Of a stretch of 64,000 nt of DNA, positions 46,176 through 58,430 are shown in pieces. Origin of the DNA: Gnetum montanum. Lineage: Eukaryota > Streptophyta > Gnetopsida > Gnetales > Gnetaceae. The notes under the pieces were generated by a model that searched no databases, had not been told where the DNA came from, and saw nothing but the letters and a program-made list of their open reading frames with translations. Positions within the stretch are counted from its first letter, which is position 1. Each line of letters opens with the position of its first letter. A program made the position numbers and the translations under genes. The stretch spans positions 11,111-75,110 of the forward strand of contig MNCI01018324.1 of the NCBI GenBank assembly GCA_015680685.1, read 5' to 3'.

Positions 46176-47680
46176 CCCTCTGAAATAGGGTACTTGGAAA
46201 AATTGATAAATTTTCAAATTTCCAAGGCAAGAAATGAAGGTTTTAAGATTAATTCAAAAGATCTAGGATAACATTGAAGAGACTAAAATGCACCAAAAGT
46301 GTAATGAAGTGGAATTTTACAATGAAGTTCGTGAATAGGGTAAGGAAAAAGGACATGTAGTGGTGCATAGGAACGTTTGAATTAAAGTGATGATAAAGTA
46401 AAGGATAACTTTAGCAATGTAGTACTCAGAGGGTATAAGATGATGTGATGATGATGTGCAATGAATGCAAATTACAAAAGTTATGCAAGTGGGTCCTTCC
46501 TAAAGCAGGTTCCTACCTATCATGCCCTTACGCAACCACACCTAAAAATGTTCATAGGCATCAAAAGGGTTAAATTCAATCCACACAAGTCCCCCAAAAC
46601 ACACACATGTAGATACCACCATGATGAGGTATAAATTCTATGCTACACAAGACACAAGTCAAAAATACATGAACAGTGAGATAAGATGAATCATAGAAGG
46701 GATTGCAGAGATCGGGACATGAGGTAACTAACCTTAGGCACAATGAATCCTGAGTGTAGGGAGTGATTAATGTGTCATTAGCCCATTTCTCCAAGATCAA
46801 GACCAAGTTCATGCCTCTAATCAGTGACATTGCATTGTTTCATCTAATGATGGATAACCATAAGAATACCATGACAGAAAGGTTTATGATCACTTGGAAT
46901 TTTTTCCAAGGGAGGAGCGTTTTAAGTTTTTCTACAGTATGTTCTTCTTTGATTTTTTTCTTTGCTGGTTTTCTTTTCTTTTTTTTCTTTTCTTCTTCTA
47001 GCTACTTTGGCACTTTGTCCTTTCAAATAATGAATTGGAGAATCCACCAACCTATAGGTATAGATGCATGTCTTTCTAGTGGGACCCCCAGAATAGCATT
47101 AAGGTTCTTTATTAAGTGCCTTTATTACTCTTACTACCATTTTTCATTAGATCTACAAGGACCTTAGTACAACTAGGCTGCATGATAGCACCTATAGATG
47201 TCACCAGAGAGAATCCACAAGTTCTCTTGATGTCACACCCTCGTCATTCCCTCTTAGTCCATCATTTTTCTATCTATGCATAATGAGGACAAATTTGCTT
47301 TAAGTTTTAATGATGATAAGAATATCATTGTACCTAGAGTAGAACCTCTTATTAATAGAATGGATGGGTGGATGTTGTGGGCTCACTATCCAAATAATTA
47401 GTCACCTAAGACTTGATAGTATAGAACAACACCTCAATCAACAAGTCACATGAGTATTTTATTTACCGATGAGATTACCCTCAAAAATATAAACTAGTAA
47501 AATGGAAATAAAAAATTAAAAAATAAAAAATTGTAAAATCAAAGAAAAAACATTTACTAATTCTGCTTATTAGAATGGAGGATATCCCCTATAACTAAAC
47601 TTTTAAGCATGGCTAGAATTAATAAATGGAAAATGTGGATCCATGCATGTGGAAAATATTATAGTTTAGTCATATCCAAA
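46176..47680. other. Element D internal region without recognised gene
   Basis: Between gag and the accessory promoter. A + strand ORF at 46763-47167 is rich in Phe/Ser from a T-rich tract (46940-47000) and has no domain I recognise. No RT, protease or integrase motif was seen on either strand. Confidence 0.5.
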
Positions 47681-47689
47681 CCACTAGGT

Positions 47690-49740
47690 GTCTTTTGATG
47701 TGGTGGCTAGAATGTACCCAACTTGGGGTTCACACACTTGATTAAAGTTGACATAGTGGGGAAAATTATAAGATGTGGTCATGTGATAAGGAGTTGACCC
47801 ACTATGGCACCCATGACCATAAGATGGTATGCAAGGATTAATATGTCTTCCTACATGGTTATATTCATTGGGCTGCATGGTTGTTGGAGTGTTGATTGGT
47901 GGCCCTGATAAGGTAATCGGAGGCATTAAGTTCGACGGAGAATATGCATCACAGTGTTGGACTTGTGTTGAGTTGGTGGACGCAATGGTTTCAAAACTAT
48001 GCTGTCTCTTTCTACGATCATGCCTAAAGAAAGGATGCTTTTGATGTTGTGACGGACCTCCATTTTTCTTGACATTAGTAGAACAAGTAACATTTCTGGG
48101 TTTGTGCTATGGTGCAAAACCTTCTAGCACAACTAGTGGTGATGTAGAAGGAGGTGAATGATGAGAATATTGAGGGTGAGGAGATGTGCGAGGAACATGA
48201 GGTGGTGATATTGTTGAAGAGGACATGGTTTGATAGTACTCAAGAGAATGATAATGATGTGGTGAAATAGAGAATGTTGACATAGTTGGGGAAATAGGAT
48301 GCTAAACATAATAAGCGCTTGGGTTTGGATGGTATGAAGGGTGTGACCAGTTTGACGATGGCCTCCCCCACGACTAGGGTTTTTGCCACTGTGGTTGAAC
48401 CCAATATTTCTGTACAAAATCAGGATGTAACATTCCTCCAAAATGCTCATGTAAATGTGACAAGATTGGGCATTGGCCTTTGGGATAATCGCATAGGAAA
48501 ATGTTACATTGATATGTATGATCTGTAGTTGAGCTTCTATCCTTACTTTCTTTAACCCTTCTTTTCGATTGTCACGTGGTGTTCGGTCTTGTTTCTTGGT
48601 TTGGCATAGTTCCACCTCTAATAATGTTGGCATATCTCAACATTTTTCATGTACCCATTCCATCATCTCATTTATTTTTATCTTAATTTCATCTAGTGAT
48701 TGTAGTATTGGAAAAGATGGAGATTCCACCTCCTTGGGGTGAGTTGATTTCTCCTCTTCATGATCATGGACCTTTACTATTTTGAGATTTTCATCCTGTT
48801 GAGATCTTTTAGCATTCTCCCATTTAGCTAGTTATCCTTCTTCTTTTACTACCCACTTAATAAGCTCTTGGAATTGGTGGGTTCATAGTTCATATAGTTG
48901 ACCCAAGGCATCCATCCCTAGGGTCTCCCTTGTTTCATTACAAAGCCCATCCATGATGTGATATATTAGCCTTCCCTCAGAGAACCCATGACCTAGGGAA
49001 TTTTTTAACAACAAATAATATCTTTCTAAGGCCATGTCCAAGGGTTCAAGTTTCCCTTTTTTCCACTCTTGGATTTTTCTCCTCAAGGCTAACACTCTTG
49101 CATAGGTCTGATATCTTTCTGTGAAGAGTTCTACCATTGTCAGCCAATTGCAAATTGATTTTGGCTTTAAAGAACTATACCATATTTTTTCTTGGCCAAT
49201 GAGTGTCATAGGAAAGAGCTTAAGTCTTTGCCACCCATTATCAATATTTTTCCATACACAGGCATCATGGAAGGCTTGTAAATGATCTTGTAGATCTAAA
49301 TCATAGCCTCCTAAATGCTTGGGAAAATTATTTAAATCAATCCTAGTTAGATGGTTTTCCTTGCAATGCTTGTGGGATATTTGAATAGCCTCTTGTATAT
49401 GCATTAGACTCGTAGTGGCCAGTAGGGGTTCATTGTCACTAGGTAGGTTATGAATTTGTGAGTTGGGAGACGTTGTCTTCATTTATGTTGGCATTCTTGA
49501 CTTTGCTAGTGGGCTTGATTTTTATTTCTAAGCTAACCCCTTGAGAGATGGTCATCCGTGTCATGACCTAACATTGAAGAAGTAGAGGAAGATAAAAAAC
49601 TAGAAGACTCATCATGACTTTTGTAAGTCTCCAAATCATCCTTCCTATTAACTATTGAGAAGGTCCTAGGCTTTACGGGCCACCTCATTCTATGGGATGT
49701 CCCATTCTCACTAGAGGTGTTAAAGTTGGATGACAAGAGT
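47690..49740 (-). pseudogene. gag: Element D gag
   Basis: The 199-residue open frame 49482-48883 contains FPKHLGGYDLDLQDHLQAFHDAC, LKLFPMTLIGQEKIWYSSL, SICNWLTMVELFTERY and RRKIQEWKKGKLEPLDMALERY, a clear retrotransposon Gag core. An upstream Ser-rich frame (49736-49533) may be the N-terminus. Downstream is a Cys/His-bearing stretch (about 48520-48400) and a long Pro/His/Ser-rich tail to 47690, with frameshifts. It would package D RNA. Confidence 0.8.
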
Positions 49741-50002
49741 CCTTGAGTACCATTGGTGTGTTCATGAACATAGGAGATCCCTGCATAAGATTGAGTATTT
49801 CAAACTTCATCTTCTTCACCATATATTTCATTGGTTCTCCAATGAATTACCTCGCTAGTTGTTGCATTATCATAGTCTTATGAGAGAGACATTGTTGTGA
49901 ATTATGTGTGAATTATTTGTAATTAGTTTCTTTCTAAAAGATATATCATTAAAGCAAAGTTACAAGGATCTTATATGATATAACTAATCTAGATAACTAG
50001 CA

Positions 50003-50024
50003 CCATCCCTGACAATGGTGCCAA
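50003..50024 (-). other. Primer binding site of element D (tRNA-Asp type)
   Basis: Minus strand TTGGCACCATTGTCAGGGAT directly after the LTR end. It differs from the TGGCGCCGTTGCCGGGGAT site of plant tRNA-Asp-primed elements only by G-to-A and C-to-T changes, as expected from decay of methylated cytosines. Confidence 0.8.
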
Positions 50025-50888
50025 TGATGAGCAACTAGGTACCCCTACACTCAATCATATGAATATGAGCATGTACACATGTTTCGGTCAAACTCCATAG
50101 ATGGACTAGTTGTAGTATCTAGATAGTTACACGTTGATCGCAGTTCGCTATCTTCCCACCTAGACTAGTATTTTCTTTGTCATGTATGGTTTAGTCTAGA
50201 GTGAGGTGAATAATGGGATACTCAACTAATGCTACTCCTAGAGATGATGGGGAAAAATATTAATTAAGCTAATGGACAATGGAAAATGAAATCTATGTTA
50301 ATCCTAAGTGCGATGAACATTTTTCCATAATCATCTGTATGCATCTTATACCTCATGTACTACTTCTAGGATTACCAAGCACACATTACTTGAGCACTCC
50401 TAGATACACTACTGGGTTACCAAGTAGTTACACTTAAATGTTCATGATTAAGTCATACTCATTCCGTGTTAATCAACAGGAAGTGTAAATGACGATAAAG
50501 GAAATATGAACTAAAAAGACAATAATAAATAATCAACAATTAAAGTAATTAAAATCTAAGTGAATGCTACAATGATGGGGTAATCTTGATCTTTATTGCC
50601 GATCATGTGCATGTCCAAGTACGTCACACTCGAACATAGGTTCCATACAATTACAATCATCACACTGCAGGCATGCACTAGGGAAAGAACTGAAATTAAC
50701 TAAAAACTAACAAAAAGACTCTACTCTTAAACTTACCAACTACTCCTTTCCTGTGTTCCCAAATGTTGTATTTATAGGCCTACACAGGAATCATGACATC
50801 GTGTATTCGATATCATTATCTAGGCTATAATATCGCATACCTAATATCGAGGATCCGATATCGAGGCTTGGGAAACCACGATTCATCA
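50025..50888 (-). repeat. Element D right LTR (5' LTR)
   Basis: TGATGAG...TTCATCA, collinear with 42013-42861. Minus-strand TATAAATA at 50776-50769 is preceded by GATATCG words (50793-50870). CGATATCG palindromes are better preserved here than in the left LTR. Confidence 0.9.
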
Positions 50889-50893
50889 CCAAG
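50889..50893. repeat. Right target site duplication of element D (CCAAG)
   Basis: Matches 42008-42012; C's gag frame continues after it. Confidence 0.9.
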
Positions 50894-51900
50894 ATACCTA
50901 TTAGCTACTCTTTGCTTTTGAACAATCTTCTTATTGATGGTCACCTTAAGAAGAATTAAATCTGTGATCAAGCAGGAGCCCACTATGATCACATATAACT
51001 TTTAGCTATGGATCCTTCTCAAAATAAAGAAGGTGATCCTAAGGTGCCTAACTAGTATGAATACTAGAAATACTACTACTATCATGAGTCTACTAGACAT
51101 GATATAGACAAGTAAAAGAATTTGAAAGATGACATCTAGGACCTTATCAATTAGAATAAAATAGTGGTGGAGAGTGATCCATTTACTATTCATCTAGATA
51201 ATCCATAGCTACAGGCATTTTGGAATTCCTTGGGAGCTGGAGGCATAATTTTGGGTTTCAAGCCTAAATATAAAGCTCACAAGTCCTCACCTAGAAATCC
51301 TTATGCCATATGTTGGTGTAACTATAAATAGTCCCAATAGTCATTGTCATAGCCAAAAAAATCTTACATAATTTACTAGTCAAAATATATTACTACACAA
51401 TTAATACCAATATGTTCTTCTTCATCTCCTTACTATATTTCCCATCATTTCACTCCAACTACCCAACCTACACATCCTTTCAATTCCCATCCTATTCCGT
51501 ATCATGCATAATATTAGGATATTCCTTCACCTACTACATCCCAAGCATCTACTTACCCTCTTCTATTACCTCAAAAAAGTAATCTTAACCATGGCTAGTA
51601 GACTAATGAGTCACATTTAACTAAGAAGAAGGAAAAGGCTAATGATGCATAGAAACAACCTTCTAAACCATCCAATAAGGTTTCTTTTCAACAACAATAG
51701 GATACTACTTCCTCAAGTAGGCTCCTATCTTCATCCAATCCTATGCAACCAACAATGATAGCAATTTTTTCACAATCATCTTATCCTACAAATAATAAGG
51801 TCCTATAGAAAATAACCATAGTTTTCCATTACAAAGACACAAATCTATCCTTGTATCATCTCATGAAAATCTCTAAAAGTATTATCTTGCACTATATGAT
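50894..51900 (+). pseudogene. gag: Element C gag, C-terminal part
   Basis: Resumes with IPISYSLLLNNLLIDGHLKK, matching B's LPMMPSQLLNQLLKVELIKH. The Tat-type zinc motif is readable but damaged at 51060-51130 (YYYYHESTRHDIDK, stop, KNLKDDI), with both cysteines lost. A Pro/Ser/Thr-rich linker follows. Stops are frequent and mostly TAG. Confidence 0.7.
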
Positions 51901-51939
51901 GTTCTTAAGAGGATCATGATCCCAAGAGAAATTATACTT

Positions 51940-52690
51940 AAATGGAAGCTACATCTTCCTTTCTTCAAGTTTCTCATTATGAATTAGATAGATTGAAATT
52001 TTGTGGTGAGAAAATTAAGATTGACTTGAAGATAGGAGATATCTATCAGCTACCACTCTACATCACCATCAAGGTATCACTTGAAACTTTAGTTTCACTA
52101 ATACATATTGATGATGGCATTTGATCAAATGTGATCATATAGACTATTATTAAGTGGCTTAGTCTCCATAATTAGGGAGATTTTAACAACATCTGTACTA
52201 ATCTCATTTCTTATAATGGAACATGAGTAGAAGTCATAGGTTCTATTAGGATATCATTTATGGTAGATAATTCTATGTAGTCTAAAGCTCTTTTCATTGT
52301 CATATGTGAATGTGCTAGTATTAATGGAATAGTAGGACATCCTTGGCTAGCTCAACATTGAGTTGTTTCTTCTTGGATATATTCAAATATTCCTATTCAT
52401 TATTGTAACATAGTCATCTTAGTGGATAAATAGATTCCAACCATTTCTCACCTAGATTAAGAAACTTAAACTTATCAACTTAGTGGCAAACTAGCTAATA
52501 TTAAACTTGAACTTGTAGGTAAGTTTGTAGTTCCATTTTATCTTAAGAACTCTATCATTACTATAGATCTAATAGACTTAGGCAATAAGTCTATCTCTAA
52601 TGTTGAATTTTTTGACTTGACATATCCTCATCTAAAAAGAAGGATTCCTCTTATCCTTCTTATTCAAATGCTTGAAAGTTCATTGTAAAC
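51940..52690 (+). pseudogene. pro: Element C aspartic protease
   Basis: HIDDGI-stop-SNVII at about 52105-52145 is the active-site segment, again DDG as in A and B. It is followed by INGIVGHPWLAQH-stop-VVSSWIYSNIPIH, matching LGHPCLAQLKAVPSPIHQEI in B. It would process Gag-Pol; several in-frame stops. Confidence 0.65.
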
Positions 52691-53450
52691 AGAATAATGT
52701 TGGATGCTTAAGTTTCCAAGTGTTTTCCTTCTTATTTGTTACTTTCTTCAAAGTGGTGTATGTCTATTAATACATGTTAGGAAAATACATTAAATTTCTC
52801 TTCTATTATTTGTTATCATTAGGAAATAATGATTAATGAACAAACTAATCTTAATTCTTTGCATTATTGTCTGTAATCATTATATTACAAAATGGTTACA
52901 AAGGATAAACTATGATACCATAATTTGATGACGTATGTTATTTACACTTGGTTTAATGATGAAGGTTCATATTTTAGCATTAAACTAATACTTTTGGATA
53001 CTTATTATTAATAGAAAATGTAAAATGTATAGATAGTTGCAAATATTATTATGTTAATTTTACAACTAACACATGTCATAATATTTGATGTGATGTTTTA
53101 TTCACTCAAACATTAAACACACTTGATGTTTCATAAAAATTTTCTACATCAAATGAAAATAATGCAAAAAATACAATGTCGTAACTCATTTATACCTAGT
53201 AGTTCCCTTTTCTTCTTCATAAAATTGCATTGGAGTAGGNGGTAACTCATTTATACCTAGTAGTTCCCTTTTCTTCTTCATAAAATTGCATTGGAGTAGG
53301 CTACTTTGTTAGTTTTTGGCTACTCTCCCAAGGGTTTACACTCAAGAATCAAGATAAACAGTTAGTTATATATTTTTTTTGTAAAATAGATAAAATAAAA
53401 TAAAACAAATGATTTTCTAAAGTTTTGATGCTTATCCTATGTCTCCTTGT
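52691..53450. other. Spacer after C protease
   Basis: AT-rich, no gene seen. A direct repeat of about 59 bases flanks the single N at 53240 (53181-53239 and 53242-53300), probably an unmerged contig overlap. Confidence 0.6.
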
Positions 53451-56150
53451 ATATATCCAATATTCTCTAGTTTATCTCCTCTAAGGTCAGGTTGGTTGTA
53501 TTTAACATGTCAAAAGCTAAATTTGGATTCTTTGATAGAATGCTAGCCCATTCTACTTCATAATATTTTACCTCTTCTAGGGTGATATTATCATCATCCC
53601 CTTCTACTACAGGTTCCTCTTAAGGGCCTTTCTCTTCTTCTTCTAGTGTGGTAATAACCATAGTATTAGCAAAATCTTCAAATAATTCTTCTAGCTAGGT
53701 CTATTTAATAAATAGAACCCTTATTTCTTTATCTATAAATAGGCTTTTATTTTTTTTCAATAACTTGCAGTACTCTCTTTTGTTCCATTACTTATTTGTT
53801 TACTGCTTCTTGCCCAAACTTTCCCATGATGTAGTAGAATTCCTCAAACTAGTCATGGAATGAGTTATGGATAATGTTAACCTCTTCTTTTCCATCAATT
53901 CTCTTTAGAATTCCATAGCCTCATTCCTTTTTCTCTAATATGCATGGGGATAAGGAATGTGCCTAACCATGTTTCTACTCATTATTTCTACTTCTAGTAG
54001 TTTCACTTGGTTATACAACATCTTTATTTAACATTTATTCTCTTCTTTCTTCTTACATGCTTGTTCTAAGTTTAGAAGTATGACATTTATGTTGGCCTAT
54101 TTTGTAGTCAATACTCCCATATCCTTAGCATAATTAAGGGCACCACTTATTTTTTTTGGAATAATCTTCTTTTTTGCTACATCAACATTCACTGCTAGAT
54201 CATGAAATGTTACTTGATCCTTATTTAACTTGATCTTTATTTCTATGTCATAAACAAGAGAACATCAATTCTTCCATTACCAACAATGGATATTATTTTG
54301 TAGTAATAATGTTTTTATTTTCTTACCTTCTCTTGGAGATATTAAGTTCATTTTTTTTACCATATCCTTTGCTAGGCTTTCTAACATTATTTTCTTGTCC
54401 TTTACACAAGCCCAGATTTTCCATTTCATCTTTGACGAACAAACGATAATGGTTAAGTCTCTTTAACATCTATAGAATCAACATGTAGAATTTCCATGTA
54501 ATGTCAATTATACTTAACATATGATATGAAAATCTTTGAACTGTTTCTTTATTTGTCCACTTAAAAACCTTTATGTCATTCAAAACTAGTTTGCTTTGTG
54601 GTAGAGTGATGTCTGTAGAATGTGAAGTAGGATCTCCAACTCTTAAAGTTCATCCCTTCCTCTATCCTTACTCCCTTATTCTTCTTGACTTGTTTTAGTG
54701 AGGTTTATATCAAAGATATTAGAAAACGAAGACATACTTTCTCTATTCCTATTGTTTTCCTCTAATGAAAATATGTCAAGTAAGAAATCCATTTTCTCCA
54801 TGCTCATACTTTTAACCTTTTGGGATTGAACCAAGGTTGAAATGTAGCTTCATGGCTTTCCATTCCATTACTCTTCTATCTTGAGTAGCTTCTGAAAAAT
54901 AATTAAGTGTTAGTACCATGTCATTTTTAAAAATATTAAAAATGGAAATTACATTGTGTCAGTTACACTTAGTAACTTAATTATTATTTTTTCCAATCTC
55001 TCATGGGATACTTTTACTTTTGGGGTCTTAGAGGAGATTTCTTATTAAGAAATATGTTTTCTCTTTCTTGTTGCCCTTTATTTTTCTACAGCTCCAAAGG
55101 TACTATCCAAAATCCCCTTCTTCCCTACTTCTTTATCTTTGTCTATTTTCTTTTGAGGTTCCTCAATGCCTTCTAATATCAAGAAACCAACTTCTTTTCT
55201 AGTATTTGATGCTAATACTAAAGGATCATCACCTCCACATTAGACTTTCCAAGTGTTGGTATAGTGGAGGTTTGAAATCTACTTAAGAAATATCTTCTTA
55301 CTTCTCTTCTCCCCAAGCAAACAATGTTGCCATGACTTTTTTAAATCTATAATACAAGCTAAAATTGAGCCTTCAGCTTACTATCTTCTTCTTTCTTTTC
55401 TTGTCATCATGGGTTAGTTTCTTCACTTCTTCTATTGCTCCTTGAGAAATCACTAGTTCCCTATTGGCTATTCTTCCTAGGGTCATTACTTCATACAACT
55501 CATACAACTACCTAGGGATCAGTTTCTATTCCTAACCAATCTTATTGTAGAACATCCTCTTAATGAATAATGGAAATAACTTCTTTAAGTCTTCATTGAT
55601 TTCATAGTGCACATTTATGGGGTCATTTCTCTTTGATCCTATCCCCTCCTTCATGAATAATATTTTTGTTGAATCTAGCTTGGAACTATCTATCTTTATT
55701 TCCCTCCTTGGAAATCCCAACTCATATCTTAGTATAGATAGATCCCAACTAATGACAACTTGTTTCTAGTCTACATGAACTACAAAAACAACTTTCTTTG
55801 TTGCATAGCTCTTTATCAATCCATCACATTCTATCACACTAGGGTAGGAATGCTTTAATCCTAAAGCACAAAAAATTCCTACCCTATTGAACTTATTAAA
55901 ATACCTTATTTAATCTTCCTCAAATAGCTAATTTTGAGTACTTTGTGATTCACTAGTAGATCTTACTTCAAACTCTTTAATTGATTCTGTGACATCAATG
56001 AACTTAGCATCATCAATGCTTATTTGAGTTGTAAATAAGCATACCTTATTGTTATCTTTTTCTAGCTAATTTCATCTTTTATCTAACATCCAAAAAAAGT
56101 AAAAGAATTAAATTTTTTCACTAACTCTTTAGTCTTATGATGATCCTTGA
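53450..56150 (-). pseudogene. Element C antisense ORF: domain plus coiled coil and acidic tail
   Basis: On the minus strand between protease and RT of C. The clearest piece (55720-55532) has LGFPRREIKIDSSKLDSTK and INEDLKKLFPLFIKRM. Just upstream (55920-55730) a broken frame reads like GLIKSYATKKVVFVVHVD. Downstream are Lys/Glu-rich helical stretches and, at 53700-53480, an acidic segment with TLEEEEKGP and EEPVVEGDDD. Splice sites were not resolved. It sits exactly where A and B carry their antisense genes, but I could not align the sequences by eye. The many T-rich runs on the + strand are the shadow of Lys/Glu-rich coding on the minus strand. Confidence 0.5.
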
Positions 56151-58200
56151 TCCCTTCTGCCATTCTACATTCTCCCCATGAACTTCATTTCATACTAGAT
56201 GAAGCCACCCTTAGATATCATACTCATGACAAAACTTATGCACTTTAAATCCCTTATACAATACATTGAAATGGGACATCACCTGAGGTCTCCAATTTTG
56301 ATATTGGGAGAGATCTTGTAACAAGATTTTTAAGAATTCTAAATGATTAGGACTATGCACGTCTAGATCAAAAAATATATATAATAACCTCTCAATTAGT
56401 TTTAATCAAAATAATACTAACTTTGATTTTTTCTTAAATGTTAAAGTACTAACTCACATCTTAAAAATAATCTAAGAGCCCGATGGATTGGAAATTTCCC
56501 TATACATAAGGATGTCCTTGAAAAACTCTTTGATCTTTTATTTTTTTAAAAAGTATTTCTATAACCTCAACAAATAATCTTGGTAAGATTTCCTCCAAAT
56601 CTTAGAGAATCATCTCCGCATTCAAACTAGTCTAGATAACCACATGGAAGTGGATGATGTAGAACTTTAGAAATTTTGTAGCTTCCCTTCATGTCCATAG
56701 CATTGGTTACACAAGCATGTTATCATCAAACAATGGCTTGCTCATGATTGGACCTGGCTTTCTTAAATTATTTTCCAAGATACTCCTTTCATCAACCAAG
56801 ATGAAAAAAATAAACTCAATAACAAGGAGCCTAGGTGTTACCACATCCCTAGAACAAATAAAAAATAATTTAGCATTGAAAACATAATTTTCATGTTAAA
56901 ACTACAACTTATAAGGATGCCATCAAGACATATTGAGGTTACATTAGTGTCATGTTTAAACTCTTTCTTGAATTTTCAGCATGACACATCAAAACTTGAT
57001 CATCTAACTCTAACATTCTATGTTGAAACACAGCTTGATGCATGACATCATTTTACACTTTAAAATGCTTAGGCATTTGGCAAAAATGTTGATGTGTCAA
57101 AACCCTCAAGTTGTGTTCTTCCCATATTGTGTACTTCACTAAAACCTTTAAAAAATAATTTTTTCTAAAATTTACAAGAATGATTACAAATTTGACCTTA
57201 AAAATGTTAATTTAGCTACATTTTCACTTGCATAACTTAATAGGTTCATTAGATTTAGCTAAAACAAGCTAAAATTGCAAGATTTTCATACCCTAGAATT
57301 TCTATTCACTGCATTGTAGAAGCAACATGAAAAATAGAAATTTCTCTTAATTTAGGTAGTAAAATTTAGTTGAAACCTTAGATTATTAATGTGTTTTCTA
57401 TATGACACTCACAAGATAAACATAATCAACACATGCATGAAGTTTCTAACAACAGATCCTATAAATTTTCTTAAAAATCTTGAAATTAAAAGCTTTAATT
57501 CAAGCTTTCAAATCATTCTAAACTACGGAATTTTATCAAATTTAAGCCTAGTATTACATCTAGCTAGCAAAATTCCTACTAATTTCAAAATCCAAAATAG
57601 TCATTATAGAAAACCAAAGGAATAGTGACAAACTCTACAAAAAATTCCTAACTAGGGTTTATTTGAATAACTTACATTTGAAATCTAGAAGGGAGTGAGC
57701 AGGGTTGAGGTAGCCCCTTGCAATTACTAAATCCACCCCTAACTACTTGTGTGCTACTGCTGCTACTTGCCATCTTATTTCTTGTCATCTAGCTTTACTA
57801 TCTCTTTCACTCTACTTACGCATCAATTATCAAATTACTTTGATGCATATGAAAGCTTTTTTGTCAAACTCTTTTATTTCCATGATTTTTATAATTTAGA
57901 AATAACATGTGCTCTAAAATTTCTGATTTTTGTGATGTTTCAATGTCATTTAGTTTAGCTGTTAACATATTTCCTTTTTTGATGGAAAATTTGAGTTCAT
58001 AATCATGTTCTAGGTGAACATGGCTACTTGCCTAAATCCTCTACTTCAACCCTACAAGCCACCATACAAGCCAAGTACATAGGACTTTAGTCCTCTTTGA
58101 CCTCAATTAGACCTCTATTTTCTTGATTGAGAGCCTCTTCTAACAAATGATTACTTGATTGATGTACTAATACTCAATTAGAAGGGTGAATAAAAGACTC
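56151..58200. other. AT-rich spacer upstream of C antisense ORF
   Basis: No convincing gene. Short ORFs (57389-57625, 57749-57958) show no recognisable domain. By analogy with A and B this would be the promoter and first-intron side of the antisense gene. No LTR of C is available to compare motifs. Confidence 0.4.
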
Positions 58201-58430
58201 TTTAGCTTAGTGCTTTTCTTTTCCAAGACCTTTGGAAGCTATCCTAGCAATCTTGCAAAGGCATTTAATTTCTTTCACTTGGGGATACAATGATATTTTT
58301 CATTTAGACCCAAAGTTGATTCAACATAACATCATATTGGAAGAAGATTACAAACCTAGTAAACAAAAGGTTAGAAAAATTTGTTCTTTTATACAAAGAT
58401 CCAAAGGTATTTGCTTCTTTTATTAACATT
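58200..58430 (+). pseudogene. pol: Element C RT, N-terminal fragment
   Basis: ILAILQRHLISFTWGYNDI, then LDPKLIQHNIILEEDYKPSKQKVRKI, aligns with B's VLKDNIKTFAWSYTDMPRLDP and IIQQNIILDEKIK. The fragment stops at about 58430 and no palm motif follows, so the rest of pol is deleted or displaced. Confidence 0.75.

Larger units (their letters stand above)
42013..50888 (-). mobile_element. Element D: non-autonomous gag-only LTR retrotransposon with accessory ORF
   Basis: 8876 bp flanked by CCAAG. LTRs of 849 and 864 bp start TGATGAG and end TTCATCA (TTCATTA in the left copy). On the minus strand: 5' LTR (50888-50025), tRNA-Asp-type primer site, gag (about 49740-47690), spacer, an own promoter near 46100, a coiled-coil ORF (45584-43062), 3' LTR. 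I found no protease, RT, RNase H or integrase, even as a remnant. This resembles gag-only terminal-repeat elements that depend on a partner for enzymes. Confidence 0.85.
40333..58430 (+). mobile_element. Element C: older Tat-lineage retrotransposon remnant, interrupted by D
   Basis: The + strand carries gag (40440-42007 and 50894-51900), protease (51940-52690), an antisense coiled-coil ORF (about 56150-53450, minus) and the N-terminus of RT (58200-58430). LTRs are not in the window: the left side is replaced by A's 3' LTR and the pol is cut off at about 58430. The order protease, antisense ORF, RT is the same as in A and B. Many stops; the most decayed of the group. Confidence 0.75.

Noticed and set aside
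46763-47167. 134-residue + ORF in element D as a gene antisense to D
   Set aside because: Its middle is a T-rich tract giving Phe/Ser runs; no domain or splice pattern supports it.
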